Assembly (NCBI GenBank): GCA_015350385.1
Contig: WNKI01000003.1
Location: forward strand, 3,560,155 to 3,624,154
Reading direction: 5' to 3'
DNA: 64,000 nucleotides
Source of the DNA: Aculops lycopersici
Taxonomy: Eukaryota; Arthropoda; Arachnida; Trombidiformes; Eriophyidae
Shown: positions 39,932 to 49,548 of the stretch, piece by piece
Position numbering within the stretch: the stretch's first letter is position 1
How the letters are laid out: each line of letters starts with the position of its first letter
Position numbers and translations under genes: made by a program
The notes under the pieces: generated by a model
The model's input: the letters and a program-made list of their open reading frames with translations, nothing else
Databases searched by the model: none
Told to the model about the DNA's origin: nothing

Positions 39932-41398
39932 TTAATCCATAATGATGGGCGACTTCCGGGTATCTCGAGTGTAGTGGGAACCGTCGTTCCCGATGCCGGC
40001 AGCATTAATAGCATCAAGTGTGCCATCGTTATTGATGCCATTGTTGTCGGCATTCTCGTCTCTACTATTGGCCTCGTGTTTAGACATTAAGTTCTTAATT
40101 ATTCCCATATTGCCGAATCTATTTTGGATTGCACGAGCCAGAGTGCCAAGCTTGTCGCTGAAGTAACCACTTGAGTCGTTGTCGAGTGCATCTTCTGCAT
40201 CATCGCCAGTCATTGACCCCGTCGATTGATGTTGTTGTTGACGGTCAACCGAAGCCCTATCACTGGATTCAACGTGATCATTATTCCCATTAGAAGCATG
40301 GCCAATTTCATATGATGAACTTGAGCCCTTCATGGCCGTCATCGGCGAGGCGCAGTTGAAGAGTGAGTGCTCATTGTCGCAGGCGCATTGTTGCTTGGCC
40401 TGGTACTCACGACTAAAGCTAGCCGAGTTGACGAAATCCTCCAAGCAGCCATCTTTGGCCGTGAAACCTTCCGGACAGGGATTCGGTGGGTCGCAGTAGG
40501 AGGGAACTGCGTGGTCGGTCTTGACAACCTGAACATTCTCAAAGGTTCCCTCGGGTCCAAGAAGTTGGCGACCCTCACCGGCGCCTCCCTGAACATAAAG
40601 GTGGCCGCTGAGCGCTAGTGGATGATCGATGTACTCGCCGCCACCGCCCTCCCCTCGGTCACTCTCGGAGATGGTCGAGGTGGGAACCTCGTCGTCGTCG
40701 TCAGCTCTGATTGAAGTTTTGATGGCTGGCTCAGCGCTTCCGCTTGAATCTTCCAAAATTAGCTGATACTTGTCGCTCGCCTGCTGTTGCATTCTACTTA
40801 GGTTGCCTTTGAGATGCATCAATTGTTGGATGAGCTGCCCATCGAACGGTTCGTTGTTCTTGAAGGTCAGTGCATCAGAGGGTTGGTTGTCGCGTTGATG
40901 GAACTCGAACGGATCATTCACTGGACCCATAATATCTGATGGGCTTGAATCAAGGGCCCAACTGTAGGAAATTCCTTCACCTTTTTCTCCTCCCAGTTGC
41001 TGCCTCAGTTGCTCAATTAGATTCGGGTCCACTACAACCGAATGGTCGGAAGTAGATGAATCCATGTAGTCCAATGCCATAGGTGGCTCGTTGTTGTGGC
41101 TGTTGGCTCTGCTAATTATATTGCCTCGGTCCAATATGTAGGACACTTGCTGGTTATCGAGGAAGTCCTTGTCGATATTGTAGTGTTCATTAGACTCGGC
41201 AGCAGTTGCATCCTCCAAGAGTTTGCGAATCTTATTATTCATTGCTTGTGTTAGAATTTGATTCTGACCCTCTTCCAGCTCCGAGGGCCAATAGCTCTTG
41301 AGTCCGTCCAACTGCTGAGCCTTGGTTAGTTGCAATATAACCAAGCTAGCCACCACCACCACCATAACCTGACCAAAACAGGAAGTTTTTTTGGCCAT
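39932..41398 (-). CDS. 7B2: Neuroendocrine protein 7B2 (secretogranin V), extended form
   Basis: The ATG at 41398 (the frame extends two codons upstream to a TTG) starts a signal peptide ending near LTKAQQ. The diagnostic block is around residues 300-345: YCDPPNPCPEGFTAKDGCLE, then FSREYQAKQQCACDNEHSLF. 7B2 chaperones prohormone convertase 2 through the Pro-rich PPNPCP motif in the secretory pathway. The chain is 488 residues, about twice the usual 200-270; the extra sequence is an acidic, Asp/Ser/Gln-rich region before the core. The polybasic cleavage site and C-terminal inhibitory peptide of vertebrate 7B2 are not evident; the end is Asn/Asp-rich and finishes RKSPIIMD. It is single exon. 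Neighbouring GPD1 is on the same strand 890 bases upstream. Confidence 0.9.
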   Translation of the reverse strand: MAKKTSCFGQVMVVVVASLVILQLTKAQQLDGLKSYWPSELEEGQNQILTQAMNNKIRKLLEDATAAESNEHYNIDKDFLDNQQVSYILDRGNIISRANSHNNEPPMALDYMDSSTSDHSVVVDPNLIEQLRQQLGGEKGEGISYSWALDSSPSDIMGPVNDPFEFHQRDNQPSDALTFKNNEPFDGQLIQQLMHLKGNLSRMQQQASDKYQLILEDSSGSAEPAIKTSIRADDDDEVPTSTISESDRGEGGGGEYIDHPLALSGHLYVQGGAGEGRQLLGPEGTFENVQVVKTDHAVPSYCDPPNPCPEGFTAKDGCLEDFVNSASFSREYQAKQQCACDNEHSLFNCASPMTAMKGSSSSYEIGHASNGNNDHVESSDRASVDRQQQHQSTGSMTGDDAEDALDNDSSGYFSDKLGTLARAIQNRFGNMGIIKNLMSKHEANSRDENADNNGINNDGTLDAINAAGIGNDGSHYTRDTRKSPIIMD

Positions 41399-42286
41399 CT
41401 TCAATTATCGCTTTTTATCTTGATATTTGCAGAAGACTTCTTATCGTTTCATATGACTCACTTACTGTTACATTTTTTAAGTTAAATAAATTTGGAATAG
41501 ATGATCTGCCGTTTGTAATACATTGGCAGTCAAATAATATAGTTCGGGCCGTTGGCTTATATCAACGTTGTGGTACAATAGACTAAACAGGCAGCACCTA
41601 GCGCCACTGTGAGAGAGACAAAACGGCCGCTTGCTAGTGGGTGTAGCGGTCACATTGGTGCGCTCATGGGTGAGCGCGTGAGCTAGCGCCTAGGGCCCAA
41701 GCAAGCTTGATGCTACAGGGTTATGTAGATCCAGACAAGCGAGAAATAGCAGCCTGACAAGCGGGCGAGCCAGTAAGTTAGCTAAAAGGGTGGTTGTTTG
41801 TCATGATGTACGTTGTATATCTGAAAATCGAACCGAACTTCGCTATCTGGCCATATGCTAACAAAATGGTTTCGCACGCGCATTGAGTCGAATACTTCAG
41901 TAGATGCTGAATGTGAGCTACCATCGCGCACTCTGGTGGTGCCGGTCTAATCAAATGTGTTTACTTCACTAGCTCCATCGTCATCATCTCAAGATGCACA
42001 CGAGCCTAATAGATGGCACTAGACATCAGGCCAAAGAGTGGAAATCGAAAGGAAGGAAATACAAGATTACGGACTCTGAACTTCAGAGATAAATAAGCAC
42101 TTGTCTTCACCTTAGTCAGTAAAATTTGTTTATTTTTCGATATTGCTTGTTTACCATCACCAAAAGTATCATCATCTAGATGCTTTGCATGTGTACAAAA
42201 ATATTTTTTGCTCTGAGAGCTATCTATCTTCTTTTCAAATCATCTGTGGATTCGTTTCGCTTTCTTTGAGAATATCCTAATAAAAA
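41399..42286. other. Intergenic between GPD1 and 7B2
   Basis: Holds the 7B2 promoter and the GPD1 3' UTR. A minus-strand AATAAA lies near 42129-42134. No open frame of interest. Confidence 0.4.
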
Positions 42287-43342
42287 TCAATCTTCTGGTT
42301 CATTGCGAAGGTACTCAAACAGATCTTCTGGTTTGATTTGACGTTTTAAAATCTTGTGGGTGGCCACAAAGAGAGGGAATTTGTCTAGGTGCTGTCTTGA
42401 GCTTAGCATTTCGTGCACTTCCTCCGCTGTTTGTGGGCCTTGCAACTTTTGACCTTGGAGCAATTCCTCTTCCAAAGTCTCTAGACTCTTCTCTGGATGC
42501 TTAACAAACTCAGACGAAACTCTTCTGTTACGTCCTCCGAAACAAGTGGTTATCAAATCGGCGATACCACAACTCTCGAAGAAAGTAGTGACCTTGAAAT
42601 CATCGTCGCCGTAATACAGTCGACAGAATCTAATAATTTCCATCAACCCCAATCTAATAATTGCCGACTTGGTATTATCGCCCCAGCTAAGTCCATCGGC
42701 AAAACCAGCCGCACAGGCGACAATGTTTTTCAAGGCACCGCAAATCTCAACAGTTTTTCGATCGGGTACTACCCGGACTCTAAAGTTTGGATTCTGAAAT
42801 AGCAACTGCAAAGTCTTGCCTGCTTCGGGGTCCTTGCAACCAATTGTAGTTTCACAGAAGCGATCTTGTGCAACCTCCATAGCTAAATTGGCACCCATCA
42901 AAACGGAACACTCGATGTTGAGCATGTCTTGGATTTGGCTCGATATCAGGACAAACTTTCCGTCCGGTCCCTCGCCGAAACCCTTAATTAGTGATATGCC
43001 GATAGCGCCAGGCTTAAGATGACCAACCATTGGTTTGCACGAGCCAAGGACAAACTTGTGCGGTATTACGAAGATTAGAATGTCGGCGTCCTTGGCACAC
43101 TCGACAACATTTGGTTCGGCAATGACATTATGTGGCAGTTTAAATCCCTTTAGGTATTTAACATTCTCATGATCTTGGTTGATGATTTCGGTCAATTTCC
43201 GTCCCTCGACCATCTCCTCAAAAACGTACATCTTAACCTCTTGGTCGAATTGGTCCTTGAAGTCGACGACATTCTTACCGACAACTCTGGCTATCGCCGA
43301 ACCCCAGTTACCTGAGCCAATAATCGCTACTTTCTTAGGCAT
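42287..43342 (-). CDS. Gpdh: Glycerol-3-phosphate dehydrogenase [NAD+], cytoplasmic
   Basis: The ATG at 43342 gives 351 residues, the family length (about 350). The frame is open 51 codons further upstream to a TTG, but that extension is Gln/His-rich leader. The NAD-binding GSGNWGSAIARVVG lies at residues 9-22. VIPHKF, ISLIKGF, GANLAMEVA and the active-site segment VEICGALKNIVACAAGF with its Lys follow, then GIADLITTCFGGRNRRV. The enzyme reduces dihydroxyacetone phosphate to sn-glycerol 3-phosphate, linking glycolysis, lipid synthesis and the glycerophosphate shuttle. It is single exon here, while fly Gpdh has several. Confidence 0.96.
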   Translation of the reverse strand: MPKKVAIIGSGNWGSAIARVVGKNVVDFKDQFDQEVKMYVFEEMVEGRKLTEIINQDHENVKYLKGFKLPHNVIAEPNVVECAKDADILIFVIPHKFVLGSCKPMVGHLKPGAIGISLIKGFGEGPDGKFVLISSQIQDMLNIECSVLMGANLAMEVAQDRFCETTIGCKDPEAGKTLQLLFQNPNFRVRVVPDRKTVEICGALKNIVACAAGFADGLSWGDNTKSAIIRLGLMEIIRFCRLYYGDDDFKVTTFFESCGIADLITTCFGGRNRRVSSEFVKHPEKSLETLEEELLQGQKLQGPQTAEEVHEMLSSRQHLDKFPLFVATHKILKRQIKPEDLFEYLRNEPED

Positions 43343-44235
43343 CTCGATTACTTGATGTCGCTGTCTTAGTTGCTCTGTTAGTTGTAGTTGATGTAGTTCC
43401 TGTTTTGTATTACTACTGAGTTTTTCTCGAGGACGATGTGTGTTATTGAAATGTTGTGGCTGTCTAGCACTAGAATGTTGCAGACTTGGTCCCAAAAATC
43501 TAACTACACGTAATAAGAGTTTAGGTAATGTAATCTTGCGAGTCTCAAAACTCTAGATGGATTTGAGAACTAGTCCAGCTTAATATACTAGCTTGTCAGA
43601 AGGCAACTTTGATATCAGTCACAGTGGCAATGGTAATAGTTTCGATGTAGTTGTGGCAAAACAACCGGCTCAAGGTGGGGGTTGAATGGTGGTGTCAATG
43701 CATTAAAACATGCTTGTCATTTGGGATTTGTGTTCCCCACGTTTTGTTACGGCATCATGGAACACCACTTTGCAATGCAGCAAAGCGCAGCATAACACTC
43801 ATCGCACAGCCTATCCGAAGACAGACAAATGCATGCATTCGCTTGGGCTGTGTTAATCCAATGAGAAATCCGCAGCGAGACTCTCACTGGTTGACTTGCA
43901 ATTTCGACCTGCAAAGCGAACGCATGGAATATCGTATCCACAAATTCCATGGTACCGCCACCGCCGCCACCATTTGTTGCAAGCATGACTAAAATTTAAA
44001 AAGCTCCCAGTGGAAAAAATTTGCCTCTTGTTTGCAACGGAATATTAACTCTAGTTATCTACATCACGTCACAACATAGTCTCATTATAATATTCTAGAC
44101 AGAAAAGTACGAGCCCAACCAATCAATAAGAAGAAAAATCTGATAATTATTGTTGCCTAAACAGAAATAGAGAAAGAAAAACAAAAACAAAAACAAACGG
44201 AGGCTCATCTACAAGATATTAGCAAAGAGACAATC
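43343..44235. promoter_or_regulatory. Intergenic between divergent GPD1 and NMD3
   Basis: An 893-bp spacer between divergent starts. It includes the in-frame GPD1 leader (43343-43495) and an A-rich stretch just before the NMD3 ATG. Open frames at 43651-43992 on both strands are uninformative. Confidence 0.4.
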
Positions 44236-45504
44236 ATGGAATACATGAGCTCCGATGAAATCAAGTCGGAGTCGCCAGGGAAGGCGGCAAAGATTCTCTG
44301 TTGCCAGTGTGGTACCCTGATCGAGCCAAACCAATCGAATATGTGCATTGGTTGTCTTAGGGCAAGAACAGACATCTCCGAGGGCATACCAAAACAAGCA
44401 ATTGTTTACTTCTGCAAAAGTTGTGAGCGATACCAACAAGATCAAGGCAAATGGGTCCGAGCCGAGCTTGAAAGTAACGATCTTCTTACTTTGTGTCTAA
44501 AGAAACTCAAGGGCCTCAATAAGGTCGAAATGATTGATGCTGCCTTCATATGGACCGAGCCACATTCACGTCGTATCAAAGTGAAGCTAACCATCCAGAA
44601 AGAAGTGGCTGGCGGTGATACCCTGAGACAAATCTTTGAGGTTGAGTATGTTGTTAGCACTCAGATGTGTGACCTCTGCCACCGAATCGAAGCTAAAGAC
44701 TTTTGGAAAGCTAAGGTGCAGGTGAGACAGAGATTAGCGCACAAGAAAACCTTATTATACTTGGAACAATTGCTATCTAAGACTCTCCATCAATTCAACT
44801 GTACAAAGACTAAACCATTAGGAGAAGGAATCGACTTCTTCTTTGATCGATGCGATGATGCAAGAAAACTCCTTGATTACATTCAGAAAGTTATTCCCTG
44901 TAGATACAGTGCCAGCCAGCAGCTTATATCGCACGATAGCAGATCTAATATTTATAATTACAAGTACACCTTTTCTGTCGAGATAGTACCCATTTGTAAA
45001 GATGATATCGTATGCCTCCCAGCAACCACATCGAAGGCACTAGGAAATATTGGACGATTGTGCATTTGCACCAGAGTAACGCATAATATTTACCTGATCA
45101 ACCCTCTAACGTTAAAGTCAGCGGAAATGAATGCAACTATATACTTTAGGGCCCCTTTTGTGGCTGTCACCAACGCGAAAAGACTTACCGAGTACATGGT
45201 GATGAATATTGAGCAATTAGATAAGACAGTCGTTGACAAGTCAGCCGATCCCGAGGCAGAAGGAGGAGGCAAGTACGCGTTAGCTGACGTTTGGCTGGTT
45301 AGATCTGCGGACTTGGGCTCAAGCGATGCAGAGATTCACTGTAAGACGCACCTCGGAAACCTTCTGGCTCCTGGAGATTCAGTTATGGGCTTCGATTTGG
45401 CGAATGCAAATCTCAACAACGCAGAACTCGAAGACTACTCCCAGATTCAAGGTGACAGATTGCCAGATGTTATTCTGCTAAAGAAACATTACGCAGAAGT
45501 ATAG
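44236..45504 (+). CDS. NMD3: 60S ribosomal export protein NMD3, C-terminal tail missing
   Basis: The 422-residue protein starts at the ATG at 44236. Zinc-binding Cys pairs are clear: CCQCG, MCIGC, YFCKSC and MCDLC. The conserved W(R)KAKVQVRQ-type motif is FWKAKVQVRQRLAHKKTL. IDFFFDRCDDARKLLDYI, SHDSRSNIYNYKYTFSVEI, and the GDSVMGFDLANANLN and DVILLKKHY blocks follow. NMD3 is the Crm1 adaptor that exports the 60S subunit. Human NMD3 has 503 residues; the part after the LKK.Y motif carries the nuclear localisation and export signals. Here the chain stops three residues after it, and the convergent ceramidase gene ends 75 bases away, leaving no room for an ordinary 3' exon. Either the tail is lost or a spliced distant exon exists. 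Confidence 0.92.
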   Translation: MEYMSSDEIKSESPGKAAKILCCQCGTLIEPNQSNMCIGCLRARTDISEGIPKQAIVYFCKSCERYQQDQGKWVRAELESNDLLTLCLKKLKGLNKVEMIDAAFIWTEPHSRRIKVKLTIQKEVAGGDTLRQIFEVEYVVSTQMCDLCHRIEAKDFWKAKVQVRQRLAHKKTLLYLEQLLSKTLHQFNCTKTKPLGEGIDFFFDRCDDARKLLDYIQKVIPCRYSASQQLISHDSRSNIYNYKYTFSVEIVPICKDDIVCLPATTSKALGNIGRLCICTRVTHNIYLINPLTLKSAEMNATIYFRAPFVAVTNAKRLTEYMVMNIEQLDKTVVDKSADPEAEGGGKYALADVWLVRSADLGSSDAEIHCKTHLGNLLAPGDSVMGFDLANANLNNAELEDYSQIQGDRLPDVILLKKHYAEV

Positions 45505-45578
45505 TCCAATTAAACTAGCTAGACCATCGCATGTAATTGTTGTTTCTCGCGCTGACTTCATCACGAGGATGATTTGTA

Positions 45579-48500
45579 TTATTTAGCTACCACGATGAAA
45601 GGGCTTGATTGTCCGCTATACTGTTGTATTGATTGCAGTACACCCTTAGCTGATCCAAAATGGCGAAACCTGTAGATTCCCGAGCTGCAATAAGTGGGAA
45701 TACTCCATTGAACTGTTGCACGACTCTCGCCCTTGAATGTATTTGTCCGTTCCCAAATGAATTTGGTATCCCAAGAGGCGTCATTGGCTATGGGAGTCCA
45801 GCTTCCATCGCCCATATACTTGTCTACATAAAGGAAAGACTCCTCTTGTCTCAAATCATTTCTTGGGTTTCCCGCCACGAAGGTCGCACTGACGGTGTCG
45901 CCGCAACTGTGAGGTTTGGTTGAATCGACATCGATGATTGTTTGGCCAAACCGAGATTCGCCAGGCGTACTATCGAAGAAAACACCAGCTTTCAAGCTAA
46001 ACAAGCTCTTCATCAGGTTTGGTGGCTGCAAAAGCGAGGGCGAAAATTGATCTCGACTGCTGCCAGTCAAATGTTGAGCCAGTCGTCTGAATTGATTGAT
46101 GTAGGCCTGTAAGGTGTGGGGTCCATATAAAGTTGAGGCGCCTTCGTATCTTTGGGCGTAATATTCTTCGATTGTAGTCACATATGAGGTATAAGTATTA
46201 GAAAGACCTGACAAGATAACTTTAAATCTCTCTTGTTTAGCCTGCCGCCTTCTCCTTGGATAGTCTATTGAGCCACTATTGGTAGCTCTTTTCCGATCTG
46301 GATGGGTGTCATCTTCAAGAAGTATATCGTCTTGATTACCCTCTTGGTCGCTCTGTGTACCTTGACTCTGGCCTTCATCAAGTGCCATCTGCACTGTGTC
46401 TCTAACCCTTCTACCGGCCATGGTCGTAAACTCACCTGGCAAACCAACAATTGCCACCTGGCCAATGGCAATAATTTGCGTTGGAACGACTCGTGGATGC
46501 CACATGTAGGGAAAGTCCATCTCACCTGTTGGAACCAAAATCGGCTTTGGCTCTTGACACTTGACCTGGTCAGCTGATGGTCTCCGAAGCAAATCCCTGA
46601 TCATGTTCCAGTATGGAGTTGATGCCGTATCGCCCTGTTGGAAGCTGAATGCACCAGAACCATCGATTGTTCCAGCAGCAAAGCTGTAACCTAACGCAGC
46701 CGGACAAGTGCGAAAGTATTTGCCGGCTGAATCGACCATCGATGAGGTTTGCCTCTCACTTCGTTTAGGTCTCATCGCCAACTCAACTGCTGACTTGTAA
46801 ATGGGCACCACTTGTTGCGCCATATCTATGTGCTCATGGATGAAACGGATTGGACCAGAGACTCGCTGCAAGCTACCTTTGTCGGTGAATAGTTGACGCG
46901 CCTTAAAATATTGACGATAAGCAATGATCTTGGTGGACTCGAACATATCCTTGCCAGGTCCAGCGGCAACGCATTTCTCATTCTATTGTTATGTTTTATT
47001 ACAATAGAGTTAGCAATGTGTTTTGTTGTTAGTCCTAGTAGATATCGGAGGAGATATGTATGATTGTATAAACACGTGTAGCTGATACTTACCGAGTTGC
47101 CACTTTTATTGTTGGTCGTGGTTCCTGGATTTTGAGCCTGAGCTGGCTGTTGATCAGTTGTAGGACCAGTTGAACCCGATCGACTCGAGAATCCATCTTG
47201 ACGTTTGCCCGTCGCGAGTGGACGTATCTTTCCAAAGAACCACATGCGTCGCTCACTTTTACTTTGCTTATGAGGTTCGGTACGACGCCACCTGTTGACT
47301 TGATCCCCTTGGGATCCACAGGTGCTCGTTGCGTCGTCGCAAGGTAACCCAGAGTTTGCACACCTAGGGCCTAGTGTGTTAGGTGAGACATCTCCCTCGT
47401 TGGCCTGAGCAAATATGGCCACGAACTTGCCTTTGCCCGGAAAGGTGCCTGGCGGACTGTATTCCTGTTCGAATAGCAACGAGGCATAACCTTTATTGTC
47501 GCTACTAATTAACCTATTGGAATTGTTCATGCTGGTACCGTGTACAGGAAACCAACTCAGCATGGCCAGAGGTTGATCATTCAAATCTACAATACGCAAC
47601 AACGACATGACCTTATCCGTATCGTGCTCATACTGCGCCCTCTCCTCTTGAGGATTGTTCACATAAGCAGTGGGGCTTCGATTAATGCTTGCGCCCAGAA
47701 GGTCTCCTTGATTATAATAGATCCGGGCTCGACTCTGATTATCATGTGCCCGACCAACACTTCGCACTATTCCCTCGACTAGAGCCTCAAGGGTTTGAGG
47801 TATGAAGCCGGTCGATGGGATATTGTAGAGCCAATATTGGAAGAATCCTCCTGGACATGAATGCGAGTGTGTGGCTGTCATCATAACATTGTTCTCGTTG
47901 TAAACTTCAGCACCATACTTTTGCGCCAACCTTTTGAGCACCTGAAGCCGGAGTAATTGTGAGACCATTCCATTGTCGATGCTAATATACAAGATGGTAT
48001 TTCCACCTTGAAAGTTGATCCTCGTGTCCTTAATTATAATTGAACGACAAAATTGGCGTAAGTGTATTCCGCCTGCATCTTGATTTGGTTTGGCATAGCC
48101 CATCTAAAAATGACATTCATCAATGGAGACGTTTGCAGGAGCAAGGATCTAAAGTTAATTCTAAATTGCATTTTAACATTACGAAACTCCTGCCAACTGG
48201 GATACTGAAGTTGAAGCACATTGTTAGCAATGGAGGTGCTACCACCGCCACCACTACCATAGGTTCGGGGTGGAATCGCAGAGGCGGAGGAGGTAGGGGG
48301 ACTAACTACTAGTAGTTGTTGAAGCAAACTCACTAGATTTATATCGGCCGCCGGGCCTGTTATGTCTGCAATGCCAACTCCAACCAGATACTCGTCCTCA
48401 GGTGGCTGTTGTCTTCTAGGTGGTTCATGTTGCTGGTTTGCAGCTTGGTTGTTGCTATCTTGCTGCTGCTGCTGCTGCTCTTGGTTACTATTTGGTCTTG

Positions 48501-48753
48501 TCGATTGGATTCCCAAATTTGTGGTTGAGTTGTTTGTTGTGTTCTCTAGAGTTGTAGAGTTGTTTAGATGAGTTGCAGTTGAGTTGGCACCATTTGTTAT
48601 GGCTGTTATATTGGTGAACTGTTGTTGCTGCTCATTGTAACTGGAGCACAATATCTGAGTTGCTGGCAATAAAGTTACGACTAGTAGCCAATTGGCTAAA
48701 ATTTTGCTCAGTAAGTCGATCGGTCGACTCACATGACTCATCTTGCGTCTCAT
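45579..48753 (-). CDS. CDase: Neutral ceramidase (three exons)
   Basis: Exons are 48334-48753, 47093-48103 and 45579-46982, joined in phase 0 at GTGAGT and GTAAGT donors, giving 944 residues. The first exon holds a signal peptide and a Thr/Asn/Gln-rich stalk like the mucin box of animal neutral ceramidases. The catalytic domain starts YLVGVGIADITGPAADINL then MGYAKPNQDAGGIHLRQF. The Ser of RLISSDNKGYAS is the expected nucleophile. Later motifs are NEGDVSPNTLGPRC, ALGYSFAAGTIDG, LPGEFTTMAGRRV and YEGASTLYGPHTL; the C-terminal domain is complete. The enzyme hydrolyses ceramide to sphingosine. Two unusual basic/acidic insertions lie in the catalytic domain: about 70 residues before NEKCVAAGPGKDMF, with an intron at its end, and about 50 residues after RRVRDTVQ. 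Human ASAH2 is about 780 residues. It converges on NMD3. Confidence 0.93.
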
Positions 48754-49089
48754 TTGGTGCTACTTTAAAATAAAAATATGTAAAGGTTCAATCATGAATA
48801 ACCAAAATAAAAACGACAACCACCAGATGATGCAGACGGTCATCTTCGCAGGCGACAACGTTGCTCTTCCATCGCGAAGCTAGCGGTACCTGCAGCATCA
48901 TGGCAAGACCGTGACTCGTTGATAGTTGAGATTTGAGTCACTCTTCTCGCGCGCGACCACCAGTTGCTGCTGATGCCGCTGACACTGCTAACGTAACTAT
49001 CCAAGCACAGGTAGTGGGAATACAGCAACGGCATTCAGGATCATCATTGACTACCGCCCAAACTAATTGCATACATGTTACATTCAGCA
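48754..49089. other. Intergenic between ceramidase and bHLH genes
   Basis: A 336-bp spacer on the same-strand side of both genes; it should include the ceramidase promoter. Nothing else is supported. Confidence 0.35.
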
Positions 49090-49548
49090 TCAACATGAGT
49101 TCATTTTGCAGGTCAAGCTAGTTGCCCTTGGGCTAGTCCACTTTAGACTTGACGCTGATTCAACAGGTTGCACTGGCAAATTTTTGCCATGATTGTTGTA
49201 TTCCAGCTGAGGGTCTTGATTCTGATGTTGAATGTATTTTTCGTGCAATCGATTTTGGTGATAATCGTAATGGTGATTTCGATTGGTGTCACTTGCGCTT
49301 TGATTGTTGCTACTATGATCGTTGTTGCTATTAAATTTGCTTAAAAATTCTATGTAATCCTTGGCCAAGCGTAGGGTTTGAATTTTGCTTCGCTTCTCGG
49401 CTTCGGGAACGGGCAACTTGTTGCGCAAAATTTCAAGCGCGTTATTCAACGATCTAGTCCGCTCCCTCTCCCTCTCATTTGCCATAACCCTCTTTCTAAC
49501 CCCCCGCTCACCTGACGCTCTATTTCTAGACCTTGATCGAGATTTCAT
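49090..49548 (-). CDS. Twist-like basic helix-loop-helix transcription factor
   Basis: The 152-residue protein starts at a true ATG followed by an Arg/Ser-rich leader (MKSRSRSRNR). The bHLH domain (about residues 19-70) reads RVMANERERERTRSLNNALE for the basic region and helix 1, a loop with PVPEAEKRSKIQ, and TLRLAKDYIEFLSKF for helix 2. RVMAN, RTxSLN and SKIQTL..A.YI.FL are Twist-class positions; the ER at the basic-region end contacts E-boxes. The rest is Asn/His/Gln-rich. A C-terminal SSLKWTSPRATSL weakly recalls the Twist WR box. Twist proteins specify mesoderm. The exact orthologue is uncertain and other group A bHLH proteins are possible. The protein is short and single exon. Confidence 0.75.
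   Translation of the reverse strand: MKSRSRSRNRASGERGVRKRVMANERERERTRSLNNALEILRNKLPVPEAEKRSKIQTLRLAKDYIEFLSKFNSNNDHSSNNQSASDTNRNHHYDYHQNRLHEKYIQHQNQDPQLEYNNHGKNLPVQPVESASSLKWTSPRATSLTCKMNSC

Noticed and set aside
43343..43495. 51-codon N-terminal extension of GPD1
   Set aside because: It starts at TTG and is Gln/His-rich. The ATG at 43342 gives the conserved family start, so it is treated as leader.
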